DNA of 64,000 nt from Catenaria anguillulae PL171 (taxonomy: Eukaryota > Blastocladiomycota > Blastocladiomycetes > Blastocladiales > Catenariaceae). Shown piece after piece: positions 44,725-57,900 of this stretch. The notes below the pieces were generated by a model. The model did not search any database. It saw only the letters and a list, made by a program, of their open reading frames with translations, and was not told where the DNA came from. The translations under genes and the position numbers were made by a program. Location: assembly GCA_002102555.1 (NCBI GenBank), contig MCFL01000014.1, positions 62,001 through 126,000 of the forward strand, read 5' to 3'. How positions within the stretch are numbered: the stretch's first letter is position 1; every line of letters starts with the position of its first letter.

Positions 44725-45761
44725 GGTCAGTGAACGATAGTCGAGGGAAATATGGGCGGAGTTGGATGATGTATGTTCAATCCTTACAGGGATAATGGCA
44801 TGAGGGTCACTGTCGGAGTGTTGGGAGGGGACGATGGAGGTATTTATGAGGATGGTAGAAACAGGAACCGGCGACTTTAGCCGATACTTTCGGCGTCCAA
44901 AGCGAGGAATCCAATCCGATAAATGCCATCCAGCCCGAAAGAAGATGGCCGGGCTGGGAAACAGTTCACGGACAGTTGGATCCAAGACAGAGGTTTTCTT
45001 TGACCAGCTGGTACCTCGGTAAAGTGCAGCCCGATTAGTTGATCATGAGCCTGTGCACCGCCTCTGTTCCCAACAAAGGCGTCTAGGACAATGCTGCGTG
45101 CGTGGATAATGCGCACGGGATGAGAGGTGTCAACGTTTGCGTGGGGCAGAGTGGGCGGGTGGGCGTAGCAACGCCTCAACCGTCGGTGTTTCTGTCGCGT
45201 GTTGTGCAGCAGTTCTCGCGATCAGTCTCACGAGCATTTGCATGCCGCCTTGCACTCGTCAACTCGAACTGGGCAAGTGAGAATGCGCGACGCGAGCTGC
45301 ATGCTGGATATGGAGAGAGGCAGATGGCGGTCGTGGCTGCTGGGCCCGTTTTATGAGCAGATGCAACGATATGAAGTCTCAAGTAACCAAAAAGGCAAGC
45401 TGGGCATCTGTCAGCGGTTGCGCGGTTTGCGGTTGAGGCGCGCCAATACTTGTCGGATGAACATCGGTTGTTTGTTCGCGGAAGCAAGTGGCTTGAGGGA
45501 TGAAGGCTCCCTGGCTCCGGTCATGGGTGGGTGCTTCCTTCGATTTTCTGTGGTTCTTGGCTTGCAACAAGTGGTCGTCCAATTGTTTATCCGAACCATT
45601 TGAACATGATCACTGCAACGCAAGCAGCCGTCACGATTACCTTCAGCGCTCAATGACAACCTCGATCCATCCCTTAGTGCCGTCCATGGCAACAAGGGAA
45701 TCGCAGACGCAACAGCACACAGGGAGCAGGGAGGTATGTACATTGAAGAAGCAAATGCGGT
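44725..45761. other. Long intergenic region with no gene seen
   Basis: About 1 kb between the cysteine dioxygenase start and the IMP3 stop. Several ORFs of 60-130 codons exist on both strands, but none shows conserved motifs or fungal codon bias. The cysteine dioxygenase promoter should lie at 44730-45000. Confidence 0.45.
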
Positions 45762-46428
45762 TTACAGGAGATCAAAGTCGTCGAGCTTGTCATTGTACTT
45801 CATAATCTTGCGCTTGATCTTGGAAGTATCCACCCAGGTGATAAAGTCTTCGAACGTGCGAGTGACAAGGAAGGCGGATCGGTGACGACGTGTGGTCCGA
45901 CGCGCACATCTGGGGCAACAAAAATGAGCGAATGGGCGTGAGCAAAAGTGTACCGATGACCATGACGCTGCGTTGACGCAAGAGATTTCGATGCCGCTGA
46001 GCATATGGTGAGAGCGAGTGAGTCTACGTACGTCCTTGCTCAACAAACGTGACCGCCTCCCGAACCGTCTCGGCCATCTTGAGCCGGACCATGACAATGG
46101 GCAACCGCCGCCTGCACACTGCCGACACGGAAATCTTCTCGACCTGCGACAAGGCAGACTTTGTGGGAATGAAGCCCATGTTGTACAACTTGGTCAAAAG
46201 CGCATCTGCCTTGTGCTGCTTGAACGGGTCGCGCGGATCCAGGAGCGAAATGCGGTGGGCAAGCTGGCGCATTTGGCCGCACAGTCGATTGTATTTTGTG
46301 TAGTCTTCGCGGCGCTGGATGTGGTATCGCCGCATCACCTCCACCTCGCGCAACGTGTTTTCGTTCTTCCAGCTGAGGAAGTCGACCTTCTTGAGCAGCT
46401 TTTGCTCGTGATGTTTGAGTTGGCGCAT
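45762..46428 (-). CDS. IMP3: U3 small nucleolar RNP protein IMP3
   Basis: Part of the SSU processome, where it helps U3 snoRNA pair with pre-rRNA. Exon 1 (46428-46032) starts [20 protein letters not shown] and continues with [20 protein letters not shown] and [18 protein letters not shown], all strongly IMP3-like. The S4-type RNA-binding region is [20 protein letters not shown]. The intron 46031-45910 (122 nt, phase 1) splits [15 protein letters not shown]. Exon 2 ends [20 protein letters not shown] and [11 protein letters not shown]. One base is missing near 45875 (VVTDP|AFLVTR); with it the protein is 181 residues, the normal IMP3 size. The gene is divergent from the next plus-strand gene by 301 bp. 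Confidence 0.95.
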
Positions 46429-46729
46429 GACGGCGGTGATGGGGGCGGGTGTGAATAGTCGTTTCTCGGAAGATTCAATGTGCTTGGTGGCGGCGTTTCA
46501 TTGAGGATTAGCTGTACGTTCACAGCAGTGCAGTCCCTCATGCCCAACGAAGAATGACTGGCGGTTTGCATGGACAAAGGTCGTTGACCATTGAGGTGCA
46601 TTTATGCTCATCCACAGTCACGTGATACGTCTCTGCAATCGCCAGTGCGACGTGGATCGGCAACGCGTGCCTCTACCTTGACGGAGATGCGAGCAAAACG
46701 TCTGGTGATAGAATCAAATCAATGCAACA

Positions 46730-47730
46730 ATGTGGCCGCTCACCTGGAAATCCACCGCAATCGCTGCTCTCACCGCGCCAATCTGGGGCTCCGCCCTCCT
46801 CCTCGCTCTCGCCGCTGGTTGGCTCCTCGCCACTCCTGCCGCGGTTCTTGGACTCGTTTTCGTTGTGGTGCCCAAAACAATCACTCAAGTCGCCGTCTTT
46901 GCAAGCGAAATCGCGACGCTAGGCTTCAACGCTTCGCTCCGACGAGCACGGGACCGGCTTGCGCCCGTCATCTTCAATTACGTAGCGTACAAGTGGATCC
47001 CGTGGCCCGCGCGCTGGCTTGGCCGGTTCCTGATGCAGTTTGAAGGAGTGAGGAACGTGGTCGAGTCCGTTGAGACGGTGGCTTATACTGTGGGGACAGC
47101 TGCATGGCGGTCGGCTGCACAGATTGCGAGACAGACTATGGAGGCCGGGGCAAACGGAGAGGGCTCGTTTCGGCGCATGCCACAACCGCCGCCGCCAGAG
47201 AGGTTGCTGGCGCACGGGAGTGTCGATTTAGGGGATGCTGCTTTTGCGGCTGCTGCTGGTACATATGATGCTCATTTGTTTGATTCACTCGCGCAAATGT
47301 CTCACTTCCTTGTTCACATTATACTCTGAAACACATTGCGCGTATAGCCCAACAACCGTATCCCCCTCCGGCCCAAGTCACGCACACGTTCACGCTCTCC
47401 GGCAACTTTCAATCCACCACCACGCGAGCGACGCCCGTCAATGTAGACCACCTGTACCGCGGCTACGGCGCCCCGCTCACTCCTGAAGAAGCTCGCCAGC
47501 GTCAGACCCAGCACGCCAAAACGCTCGCAAAGGCGCTCGCTGGCCGCACCGGGTTTCCCAGTGTGTCGAAATCGCCCAAGCGCGCGGTCGCGGGCCCAAT
47601 GTCGCAACAAAAGGTCAGCCAAGCTGGTGAGACTGTCAGCGTGAATCACGATGCGGGATTGCGACGGGATTGGGATGAGTCGGTCGTCCAGCTTGATGGC
47701 GGTCACGGCGAGTCCAGCATGGCAGTTTAA
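46730..47730 (+). CDS. Membrane protein of unknown function
   Basis: Two exons (46730-47258 and 47348-47730, intron 89 nt, phase 1) give 303 residues with no frame break. The N-terminus has two adjacent hydrophobic helices (STAIAALTAPIWGSALLLAL and LLATPAAVLGLVFVVVPKTI). An amphipathic helical region follows (FNYVAYKWIPWPARWLGRFL). The second exon is polar, with HTFTLSGNFQSTTTRATPVN and YRGYGAPLTPEEARQRQTQ, and ends in an acidic, Gly/Ser-rich tail. I recognise no family. The hairpin topology is like seipin-adjacent or ER-shaping proteins, but this is only shape, not homology. Confidence 0.75.
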
Positions 47731-47886
47731 CAACTATTTCAAGTGTGGTTAACTTGATTCTCTTGTGTACATATTATCATTTCCAGTTCCCGAATCCGAA
47801 TTATGATTGACATTGAGCCAGGCCACATCACTCACCCTGTATCACATCTCCTCATGATCACATTTGTCAATCCACGCAACGTCACA

Positions 47887-49547
47887 CTACCACAGAGCTC
47901 GCCAAAGCGAGACCGTTGCATCATCCGAGGCACACGCCAACATCCATTCGCTGCCCGCCCGTACATCGGGAGATCGAGAAAAGGCAACATGACGGATGGG
48001 CTGCTTGTGAAACACCAAATCGCCGATGGCCTGCCCGTTTCGTGTTTTGAGCGTGACTCGCCCATCATGACGACCCCAAGCAGCCGCTTGTTGTCGCTGC
48101 GAACCGCAATGCTTGTGACGGGTCGGGCAGGGGCTTCGGTCGCCGTGAGCGTCGACGGCGAGGTCGGCGGAGACGTGTCGAGAAGGTGTACAGTTGGCGG
48201 AGTGGTGCTTGGCTGATGAGCAGACGGGAAGAAAAAAAAACAGCTAGTTAGGTCGTGGGCAAGTGCTGCGTGACCTGAATGTAGATATGGTGAGCAGAAC
48301 AATAAAAAGAAGATACCCTGCCCGACACGGGTCCGACCTCAAACATCCATACTTGGTCCGCTGCATTCCCTGCCCATCCGACCTTGCCCTTAACGTCTGG
48401 CGCAATGGCAGTCACAGCCACGTCGCTACCCTCGAATCCGACGATCGTGAGCGGCACTGGCGCCGATCGTGGGGTAATGCCTCGACCAATGTTTGCGGCC
48501 AGCCCCATACGACCACTTTGCCAGTGTCGTATGCGGCCATGAGGGCCAATTGGCCGTCCTTGATTGGCTGAATCCAGTGAAGCTGAATCATGAGACCCAC
48601 TGCAGATGCGGAGGACGAGGTTGGAGTTGAGGTGAAGGCAGGCGAACAAGTCATGATTCCGGCGTTGCGAATGAGACACGAGAAGCGTGAGCCTGTGGCA
48701 CCTGGAACGAGGTTGAGGAGGTATACATCGAACTGGGAACGAGCGTGAATCAAAAGCAGATTAGACTACAGTTGCAACGGGGTGATAAATGGGGAACCAG
48801 CCAACATACAAGGAATGTGCTGTCGGCTGCAGGACAAGCAATGAGAAATTTGGTCTGCGAGGCGACGCCCAATGACTCTTGAACTGATTAAAAACACAGG
48901 AAGCGATCAGCAGAGTCTGCAGGTTGGATGAGGAACTTCAGAAGAGGACTGGTATGTTGACGAACCAGGAACGACATGACACGGGCAAAACCCAACATTC
49001 AACAGCTCCATTCGGGCAACCTGCTTGGGAGCGAGCTCTAGTCGAACGACCGGGTCCGGGATCGCAGGAACAGGGATGGAATCCAGTGCAGCGGCCGATG
49101 TATCCCAAATACAAATGCCATCGTTCCGGCCCATGCTGCGACATGGAGTGAAGCATTCCATGCATACATCAGAGTTGAGGACTGGTCGATTGGGTATGTC
49201 AAAGGGAGGAACATACGTCAGGAGACGATCACTGGTCAAGAATCTGCAGCAAAGGACCTGTCGGGGGTGAGGCGACCATTTGGCGATAGGGAAGAAGGTG
49301 TGCAGGTTCCAGAGAATAACTTTTCCATCGGCATCACTAGTTAGGAAACCCCGCACATGACGGTTGATTGCGTTTGGGAACGTCAGTGGATGGTGTCGCC
49401 AACACAATTTGTGACAATGGGTCCGCGTACTCACCCAGAGACGAGCAAGTTTGCTGGAGACGGGGCAAAGTCAGTGTAAACGACGGCAGCTTGGTGGCCG
49501 CGCAGCACAAAAGCGGGAGTTTCTGGGCGGTGCGAGGGAACTGTCAT
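47887..49547 (-). CDS. WD40 protein of the ASA1/GNB1L type
   Basis: From the ATG at 49547 (MTVPSHRPETPAFVLRGHQA) the first WD repeat continues after an intron (donor GTGAGT near 49434) into SDADGKVILWNLHTFFPIAK. Later repeats include GRNDGICIWDTSAAAL, QLALMAAYDTGKVVVWGW, SIAVRSDNKRLLGVV, HDGRVTLKTRNGQAIGDL, FHKQPIRHVAFSRSP and WMLACASDDATVSLWRAL, where the stop follows at 47887. The 'FVLRGH' opening and a terminal 'VAFS...LA.AS.D..VSLW' repeat fit GNB1L/ASTRA-associated protein 1, which supports PIKK (TOR, Mec1/ATR) stability with the TTT complex. At least five exons are implied, and one G is missing near 48073. The family is likely; another seven-bladed WD40 protein is possible. Confidence 0.7.
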
Positions 49548-49829
49548 GACTATTTCATCAAGTGCATTCTATCGGGATCGCATTCATTTTTACAGTTGCT
49601 ATCATCTTGACACAAGCAGCCTCCAGCCGGACGGCCTGTACATATTCGACCAGGCAGCTCCTCTTGACGGAGTGAAATCGACGGGCGTGATCATGAAGCC
49701 GATCTGACGTGTCCAAGGATTCCCATGATGTGTTGCGTATACCTACCTCGCGTACTCTTCGCAAGCTGCCTGGCCAGAAAATGATTTGAGCAATACACCA
49801 AAGTACTTCTATGCAATCGCCACAAGCAA

Positions 49830-52800
49830 ATGTCGTCTGCCGCAACGTTTTCCCGATCGGCGCGTGCCCACCGAACCATCACGAGTGCCATTGCGCTCAC
49901 AGCTGGGACACAGCTGCAAGACCTGGTTCGTTTGTCAGTCAATAGTGACTGAGGAAGAAGATCGTCCAACGTGAACACTTGCAACAGACGGAATCCGAGA
50001 TACTCGGGCAGTACATTCCACTCGGCTCAAGTCTTTTATGGGGGCCATGCGGGTCCCTTTTGCGCGCACTTGAGCCAGCGGCGCAACTCATCCCAGAACT
50101 CCAACATGCCGTGACATGTTTTACATCAAGCAATGGTATAGTAATGTGCATCCATTTGGCCCATCTCGAGCTCCTCGATAAGTTGACACCCTCCATGCAC
50201 GATGGCCAGGATCTTTTCTTGCTGTCCACCTGCTCAACGACTCCATTCTTGTCATCAACATTCCGTCCATGCTTGCCGACATTGCCACCGCTCCGGCTGG
50301 AGTTTTCTCAAAGCCCGAGGCCAACAGGAAGCGCGACTGGCGCAAAGTTTTTGACCTTCCTTCGCACCTGGCCATAGCCCTCAAAGCCGTCCATGTATCA
50401 GACTGCGGGAGCCACTTGTGTGTCGTGACGTCTTCAACGCAATCTATTTGTTCTCACAGACCAGCCCTGAAAAAGTGCCCCAAACATCCTATTGGCGGCA
50501 GCTTCCATGCCCATCTGCCATTCCACACGCACCCATTGGGACTCATGTCGTGTTTCATTCACAGCACATTCAAACGGTTTACATTTCCTGCGCGGCAGAC
50601 GGTGCCAAAATGTCACAGACGGTCAGGAGGCCTTTTCCCAGGGTGTAATGTCATTACAAATTCTGAGTGTCGCGATTCACTGAGCTCGTTTACGATCGAA
50701 ACCGTCTTTTTCCACGAGTATCAAGTGAACCAGGATCAACCCCCACCATTGGGCATTTGCATCCAACGATTTCCTCATCGGCGCCGCCTACTCGTCTTCT
50801 CGGCAGTATTCCTATTCATTCTCGCTCTCACCAGATTCGTCCAATGCCTTGGCCATTCACATTCACAGACAACCCGTTCAAGTCGCAAGCGTTCCGCTGC
50901 TGAAGCAGCCACTCTTGGTTCACCCTGGACGTCTGCCAGCGTCTCGCCAACGGATTGGATTGTCATTCTCCACAACTGGAACTCGTCGATTGCCGCTTAT
51001 GGTACCTCGTTTCGACCCGACGACTGTACGAACTGCATCTAGAATCTGCCAATGATTCGACGCCGTTGGCCACTCCCAACGAGTCCGAGGGAGACGTCGT
51101 TGCTGCGATAGCATGGGTGCCAGTCCCCAAAAACTTGCATCCTCGCCGTCCTGTCGTGCTCCGGCAAGCTAGCATGGATTACGCCTGCTGGTCGCATTTC
51201 ACGATCCACGCTTGCTGTTCCCGAAATCAACGCGGCCTGGCAGTTGGGCGACCAAGACCTGCATGCACTCTCCAAGTTGACTCTGCGTAGGTTGAATCCA
51301 CACGAGTCGCTTATTGCCAGCGTGCCTGTACTGCGACCCCGTCTGTTCAACCAGGCCGCTCAGTCCGGCCAGCAAGCCAGGGCACAAAGTGCTACTCGTT
51401 GTGTGCTGCCGTGGCGCGCGTACCGAGCGGGGCCGATGGGCAAGTGCGAATGGACCCAGTGTTGTTGGTATGCGACGGCAGGGTCATGGTATCCGTGCAA
51501 GTTCCGTTTGATTTGGCCACCGACGCAGGTGGGAAAAGCCTCAAGGTCGATGCATTCAAGTCTGTAGCAAATGTTGCCCCCAGTCTTTCAAAACTCAGGC
51601 AGGGATCCTCCCAGTACCTGAATCAGCAAGTCACAATGTTGAGTCGGCTCCGAACGTTTTTGGACGCGGTGTTTCTTGACCAATGCCCATGGATCATGGA
51701 CCCGCTTTTGCCGGAAGAAGAGGATGAGGCAGTATCAGGCAATTTGACGAGCTATCAGCTCGACATTTCGCCCGCATGGTCCAAGGACACTCGTTTTGGG
51801 GCGATTGTCAAGCGACTGATTGATTCCGTCATCGGCACCGCTGAAGAGTTCATGGAAACGGCGAGCATTTCTGCATCGGCAGCCCGGCCTGCCGCTCGTG
51901 GATTTGTGCGGCGAGGGATCACGCAAACACTCTCCTCGGCCACCCGCACAACCATCAATGTCGACATTCTCCTTGACACCGTGCACCTGATTCTTGCTGC
52001 GACTTTCTCGCGTCACCATCTCATTACGGGCATTGGCATTGCTGGACGTTTGGCTGTGCAGCTGGTCGAGCGCGGGCAGCCGGAGTGTGCCGTTCAGGTA
52101 GTCCATTATGTTTGCCACTGGCTCAAGGACGACACAGTGCAAGCTTGGACGATGGGATGGCGTGTCATGGAAGAGGCGCTCCTCAAATGCGATGATGCGG
52201 AAGCGCATGCCATCCTCAGCGAGTGTGTTCGCATGTTTGCACCCACTTGCGTCGCATCTCAAATGGCTGGAGACACATGTGGGTTTGACAACATGCGGAC
52301 AGATGGAATCCCGTTGGAGGTGGTTCAGTTTGTCGATCAAGAGCCGGAGATTCAGTTTGCCGATGGAGCAATAGGGGTGCGGGACAAACTCAGCGCCCAG
52401 CGATCCCGAATCTTTCATTGACTGACCTGCAAGGATGCCCTTGACCTGTATGTAGTTGCAATCGTCACTTCGATACGCGCTGGCAAGCGGCCAATGGGGC
52501 AAGGCTCTTGACATCTTCCAGCAGTCGTGTGCATTCGAAACTGTCTTTGCAGGCGACGCAGATGCGTTGGAGCAGCTTCAGTCAGAGTGGGTCAACTTTG
52601 CTGCTCAAGTCGTCAACGCTTTCAGTGCCACGGAGCCGTCAGAAATGGTCAAGACAGTTCTCATTTCGTCACCCATTGATCCCGAGCGAAAGCAACACGC
52701 AGACATGGCATCTCTTTGTTCGTACATCCAGTCCAATCCTTCACACTTTTGTCCACATCAAGTGTTTGTGCAAGCGGCCGGCACACGCAACTCGCAAGTC

Positions 52801-55104
52801 TTGAACGGACTTGTGCAGCATGCCGCCGACCATGGCAATGCTCAACCCCTGGGTCCTTGGCATCAAGCCTGGCCAAACCTGTTGCTCTTTTCGCTGGTCT
52901 CTGCGTTTCTGTCCAACTCGCCCGATCAGGCCTACCTTCAAACTGCGTCACTTGTCGACGATCTGCTCTCTTGGGCTTTGTCGAGCGACCAAGTACATGT
53001 CGCGCGATTCGTTGCGCAAATGACGACCTCGCTCACTCAGCCAGCAATATCCGGAGCTGACACTTTGCTGGAAGCGATTGGTGGCGTGCATCAGTATTAT
53101 CTTCGATCGGTTCTCGCTCACATTATGCTTGACATTCAATCTTCTCTCCCGTTGCGGCTGTTTGGTCCCGTTGCACTTGACGTGTCGAACGACGGTGGCT
53201 GGGGCGGGCTCACCTGCTATCCTGGCATTGGCCATCTTCTTCAGCAAACTATTTTTGAGGGCGACTCGGAAAAGTGGCCCGAGGAAGTCTCTGTGACCTT
53301 GGTCCCGCTCATCGGCTGGATCAAATGCGCTCTTCAGCTTGCCGCCGCCGTCGCGAGTGTCCAAACCTCGTCCGATTCCGAACCACACGTTCCGCTGCTT
53401 CCCATCTTCAAGGTGCTTCGGATATGCTACGCGCTTGAGCTTCGCGCCGAGATCCTCAAGGCGCTCGCACAACACGCAGGTGACAATCCAATCAAATCCA
53501 TTGTCAAGACGTCGGTTGCGTGGATGGAAAAGGTTCTGCTGCTGTTGCACTTTGACGACGTCTTTGGCGAGGCTGCGGTTGTTCGGTTTGCAGCAGCCGT
53601 GCTGCGCGAGTCGGTGCCTGGCATCAAAGGGGCAAACAATTTACGACAATCTCAAGAAGCTATTTCCGCAGTGGTTCTAACGCTGGATCAACTTGTGACT
53701 CCTCGAGTCGCATCCATGGCCATTCTTGCGGCGTGCTCAGACACGGCCTACCCACTGAGATCATCAGACCATCAGCACAGGGGCAAGGGCGCCAAGCTCA
53801 AGGATGAATGGTCGTTCTGGCCGTCGGAAATGCCAGTAGATCCACAGACACCGCTTACACCTGCTGCATTCGCGCACATGACCGACTTTCCATATGTTCA
53901 CGGCTCAGGGAATCCAACTCGGCTTGGGACCACCGCCCGAGTCACAAATCTCTTGGCTGACATTCGCTTTCGCAGATTCTGCGAAACCTTGCTGCCCGTC
54001 ATCGAGGAGCACGTGCTGCAGCCCCCGCCGCCCGCAGCTACGCGGTCGCTCTATGACAAGGCGACATTCTACTGGCAGCCGAGCTTCCCGCCGCTGGTTC
54101 CCAGGCGGGCGCTGTTATGGGCATTCAACGAGAGCGAGGAGGATGGGCTGTTGGCGCGGCCGCCGACACGGGGAGATCATGCTGCGAGCTGCGAGCTGGG
54201 CGAGTTTGACACGCCGTCGCCGTCGCCCACAGCTGAGGTGGGATACACCACGGCTCCAACTCTACAGGTTGAGGATTTTGACGTTGATCCTGTCGCTGAG
54301 TTCCACGGGAATGGTGGCACAATTTCCGCTCTGCGAGACACATCTGTACCTGACGCAGGTGCAAACGAGGTGGATCTGTTGACAGACACGAGCGAGTTGG
54401 TTCCCATCAGGGAAGAAAAGGGTCCGCGGACAGAGGGAGTGCGCGGCGGCAAAGTCAAGAACCTGGACGAAGCCAGCTGGCGACACCGGAGCCCGAAGCG
54501 AAAGAAGAACAAGAACAAGTCAGTCAACAGCGACAACCTGCCGTCGATCGAGCAAGTGGAGGCGTGTCCGTCGTTCATTTCCGCGAGCAGCGACTCGGAT
54601 CCCAACGATATCATCCAGAACCATGACGAAAAATCACCCGAGACAAATGCCAACGTTGCAGAACCTGGCCCACGTGATTCACCGCCACCCATTCCATCCG
54701 AGGCAGACAGGCAAACCAAGGAGCTGATCGTGAATTTGTCAACGGCCGTGGGAACGCTTGTGAGCGAGCTGCACGGATTTGTGGTTGCCATGAGTGAGGC
54801 GCAGAAGAACAAGCAAGAGCCCGCTGGCGCGCCGACTTTACCTTCAACAGAGTTTCATCACCCTGCCCCAGTAACAGTCGAAGCGCCAAAGCCGCCCAAG
54901 GAACGCAAGAAGAAGCGGCGTAAGCCGATTAACGTCGAACCTAAGTCAACCACAGCTCCGGAATCCACCCCGGCAACAGCAGGAATGAAGAAGAGCCCTT
55001 CGTTCGAATTGTTTGTGCGCGAAAGGGTATGGCGCTCACTCATAACCGACCCGAGCATTGCTCATCGTCTAACCCCGCACCCGCTATTTGTGGTCCCGTT
55101 CTGA
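49830..55104 (+). CDS. Very large protein of unknown function (about 1,600 aa)
   Basis: The ATG at 49830 (MSSAATFSRSARAHRTITSA) begins exon 1. Introns at 49926-49987 (62 nt) and 52377-52455 (79 nt) are clear; the latter joins FADGAIG to LQSSLRYALASGQWGKALD. Between 50200 and 51400 several frame changes or introns remain unsolved. The N-terminal third has beta-propeller-like texture (VTCFTSSNGIVMCIHLAHLE, LNDSILVINIPSML, DGRVMVSVQVPFDLA). The middle is all-helical (HHLITGIGIAGRLAVQLVER, YALASGQWGKALDIFQQSC). A long disordered acidic/basic linker (EASWRHRSPKRKKNKNKS) precedes a short C-terminal helix set ending HRLTPHPLFVVPF at 55104. Propeller plus helical solenoid is the plan of vesicle-coat, Rab-regulator and ciliary trafficking proteins, but I cannot name it. 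The final exon alone is 882 codons. Confidence 0.7.
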
Positions 55105-55982
55105 CAGACATTGGCCGAGAGCCGCAAATTTCGCACGAATGCCGTTCAAGAGCCGGACAAACGCGTTTATATTTCGAGGACGGGGACTGTCAAGTATCGC
55201 GACTCGCCGGCCGAGCTGTGGTACACGGGCAATCCTGGCCTGCTTCAGGCCACCAGGCATATCGAGGGAAAGCTCCCGACTTTGCATCGCCCCACAGTGA
55301 AGCTCACCTCAATAATGAATATGCGCTAGCTGTACATACCGAATTCCATTCCATTGAACGGGCATGCTTCTGGAATGCAATTGGCAGCCTGAGTGTTGGT
55401 ACTCCTGGTCAAGACAAAAGATCGTTCTCGGGGTGGGAGGCTTGCAACGCTGAGCGGCAGCATAAGCCAACAATCCCGCCAGGTTAAATCGCCTATTCAT
55501 TACCGCCTTGCATTCACCATTTTGTGAATTTCCATTGTGCTTGTATACTTTCTTTCTGTTCCGTTCGGTCGCCTATTGAGGAGACGCGTCAAATGCCAAG
55601 ACGCACAATTGCACCAGCCAGCCAGGTTGGAATGGGACTGTTAAGTGCAGAACGTGAGACATGCCAAGAGCAGTTGGCGTGAGACATGGAATGTTGGTCA
55701 TTCCGCTTAGAGCACGCACAAGACAACTTTCGCCAACAGGCTATTGAAGTGTTACCCTTTCGAAAGGCGAGCTAACCTGGTTCCGTGCGGACAGCAAGCA
55801 ACAGAGCAGCAGGTATAAAAGCATGTCATGCCTCTCATTTCCATAGCCACAGAGTCAGCCTCATCGCCCAGCGTTACCGTTCTTCCCTCGTAGAGCTCGA
55901 TATACAGTAAACCATTTGCCCCAGCTGGTCTCCTAACCTCACTGCATCTCCATCACATCGACCGCAGCATCTGCTCGTGAAC
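55105..55982. promoter_or_regulatory. Promoter region of secreted protein gene, TATA box
   Basis: 878 bases between the large gene and the secreted HEXXH protein. TATAAAA occurs at 55814-55820, about 165 bp before the ATG, followed by C/T-rich leader sequence (CCAGCTGGTCTCCTAACCTC). The upstream part is otherwise featureless. A clear TATA box is rare in this window and would suit a regulated or strongly induced gene. Confidence 0.5.
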
Positions 55983-57734
55983 ATGCCTCGCTCCAGTCAT
56001 ACTCCCGTTCTTGTTCTCCTACTCGCTTGGTGCGCCATCTTTGCCGTTCGCGGCGCTCCGGCCGTGCCCAAGATTCCCATCCATACCGTCGACCAAAGTC
56101 TTCACCATGATCTCATCCGTCGCGCCGTGGAATCCAACAAGATCATCAAAATCACCGCCGGCAAGTTTCAAATCGACTTTCACTGTGAATCCCCCAAGCC
56201 TGACTTCTGCGCCAAAGCCGCCGAGTCGGCTAAGCTTGCTTGCAACCGCATTCAGCAGTCTATCAAGCTGCGGGAGCCCATCAATATGCTCTTCACCCTG
56301 TTCAAACCATGCAACCAAGACAATCCCACGCCTGAAACCTGCCCATTGGCCGGTGTGGTTGGACTCGCCGGCCCTGTGCATTCGTTTCCGGTCCGCCACA
56401 AGGACGATAATCAAGTCTACATGTACCCCACGGTTCTCTTGAAGCAGACGGACCTTGTTCCTCAGGGTCTTCGAGTCGCGTGGCCAAGGTATGATGTGCT
56501 ATCTGCTTTCAACGAGTTGCAGAGATACACATTTGAGGATCCCGCCGGGCAGCCAGACCTGGTATGCACAAATCAATTTTGATTGCCTTTCCCGCAATTA
56601 CCGCCGATGTCTGACTTTCCTTATCCTAATGCGTACGTAGACAAAGAATGATATGGAATACGTTGCCACCCACGAGATCTCGCACGGTCTCGCGCTTGGG
56701 ATTGTTTCCTCCGCTTCGACTGTGCCAGCGGGGAACAAATCTCTCCTAGCTCCCGCACACGAATCATACCCAGCAGGCTCTCCGCCCGGAGAAATCAGCC
56801 TTCCATTTGACTTTGCAAGTCAACCTGGCGACCTACGCATGTATCGGCTCAGCCGACCAAGCATCTACGACCGCTTTGTCACGTACACGCCTCCGAACGG
56901 ATCACGTACCCGCTTACTTCGTTTGCGCAAGACATGCAAAAGGTTGTGGAGCGCATCATTCAGTCGGGCCAGGTCAAGCCCCTCATCGAAGAGGCAGTTC
57001 GGAACGCGTCCAAAGCTCTTGATCTGACGGACGCGGTCCGCGCCCATGTTGCCAAGGGTGGGCCGCGTATTTGCCGGCCGATGTGCATCGCGCACTGGCG
57101 GCCGACCCAGAGTCAAGCGCCAAGATGGCTCAAATGATGACGTTGGCGACGACGCCCGGGTCGTTTGACTTTGACCCAATGCGGTGGGAGGCCGTTGCTG
57201 GCCAACTGCGCGGGCTCAACATTTCCTCGAGTGGGTACAAGTTGGAATCAAGTCTCAAGCCGTTCACGGCCGGTTCGTCGCTGGGACATGTCCAGTTTCC
57301 ACTGAGCCTGATTGAAGCTGGCGAGAGAACAAGACCCAGGAGCAGGGAAACAGCACTCAGGTTCCCGCGAGCGGTTTGAACTCGTATGCACCGTCAAGCA
57401 ACAAGTTGGGCGAATCCGATTCCGTTCCCCAGACGCCAAACCTTCCCCAGCATTCGCCTTCCTCTCCAACAACTCGACCGCTCCTGGCAATAACGAGACC
57501 ATTACACTTCCGCCGATTCCAGCCGATGGGTCCCGATTTCCTGATGCACGCAAGCGTCCTCCCTTGGCCGTTCCAGGACCTGATTAAACAGACGAAAGCG
57601 CCTGCCTCGGGAATCGGACCTGGATTGCTTTCGGCGTTTGTGGCCATGGGATACACACCTGCTCGGCCAGTGGCTTTGTCTCGCGCAAGGACATGGCCGA
57701 GCTGGTGGTGGCAGAGATCCCGCTGTCAAAGTAG
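55983..57734 (+). CDS. Secreted HEXXH metallopeptidase-like protein
   Basis: Starts at 55983 with a signal peptide (SHTPVLVLLLAWCAIFAVRG, cleavage likely after GAP/A). Exon 1 contains a small Cys-containing domain (FHCESPKPDFCAKAAESAKL, FKPCNQDNPTPETCPLAG). The intron 56562-56640 (79 nt, phase 0) leads to TKNDMEYVATHEISHGLALG, which holds HEISH, the zinc-peptidase HEXXH motif with a downstream Gly. The second half runs through FVTYTPPNGSR, AQDMQKVVERIIQSGQVKPL, ADVHRALAADPESSAKMAQM and TTPGSFDFDPM to GPGLLSAFVAMGYT and a C-terminal SRKDMAELVVAEIPLSK. Frame breaks occur near 56905, 57060, 57330 and 57660. The third zinc ligand cannot be assigned. A secreted fungal peptidase family is likely; activity is inferred from one motif. 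Confidence 0.7.
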
Positions 57735-57900
57735 TAGCCGTTGTTGCCTCTCTCTCTGGAAGTTTGATTGTTTTCGCCCTCAATTTCAGTGCTCAACCTT
57801 TGCATTATTGCAAACTCGTCATTGCAGTTCAACGCAATTGTCGGTTCTTTCCTTTATCTTGTTTTCACCGGTTGTGTAAATTTACGTCGCACAACCCCCG

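Noticed and set aside
45199-45603. 134-codon plus-strand ORF between CDO and IMP3
   Set aside because: No homology or codon pattern; several equal-sized ORFs overlap on both strands.
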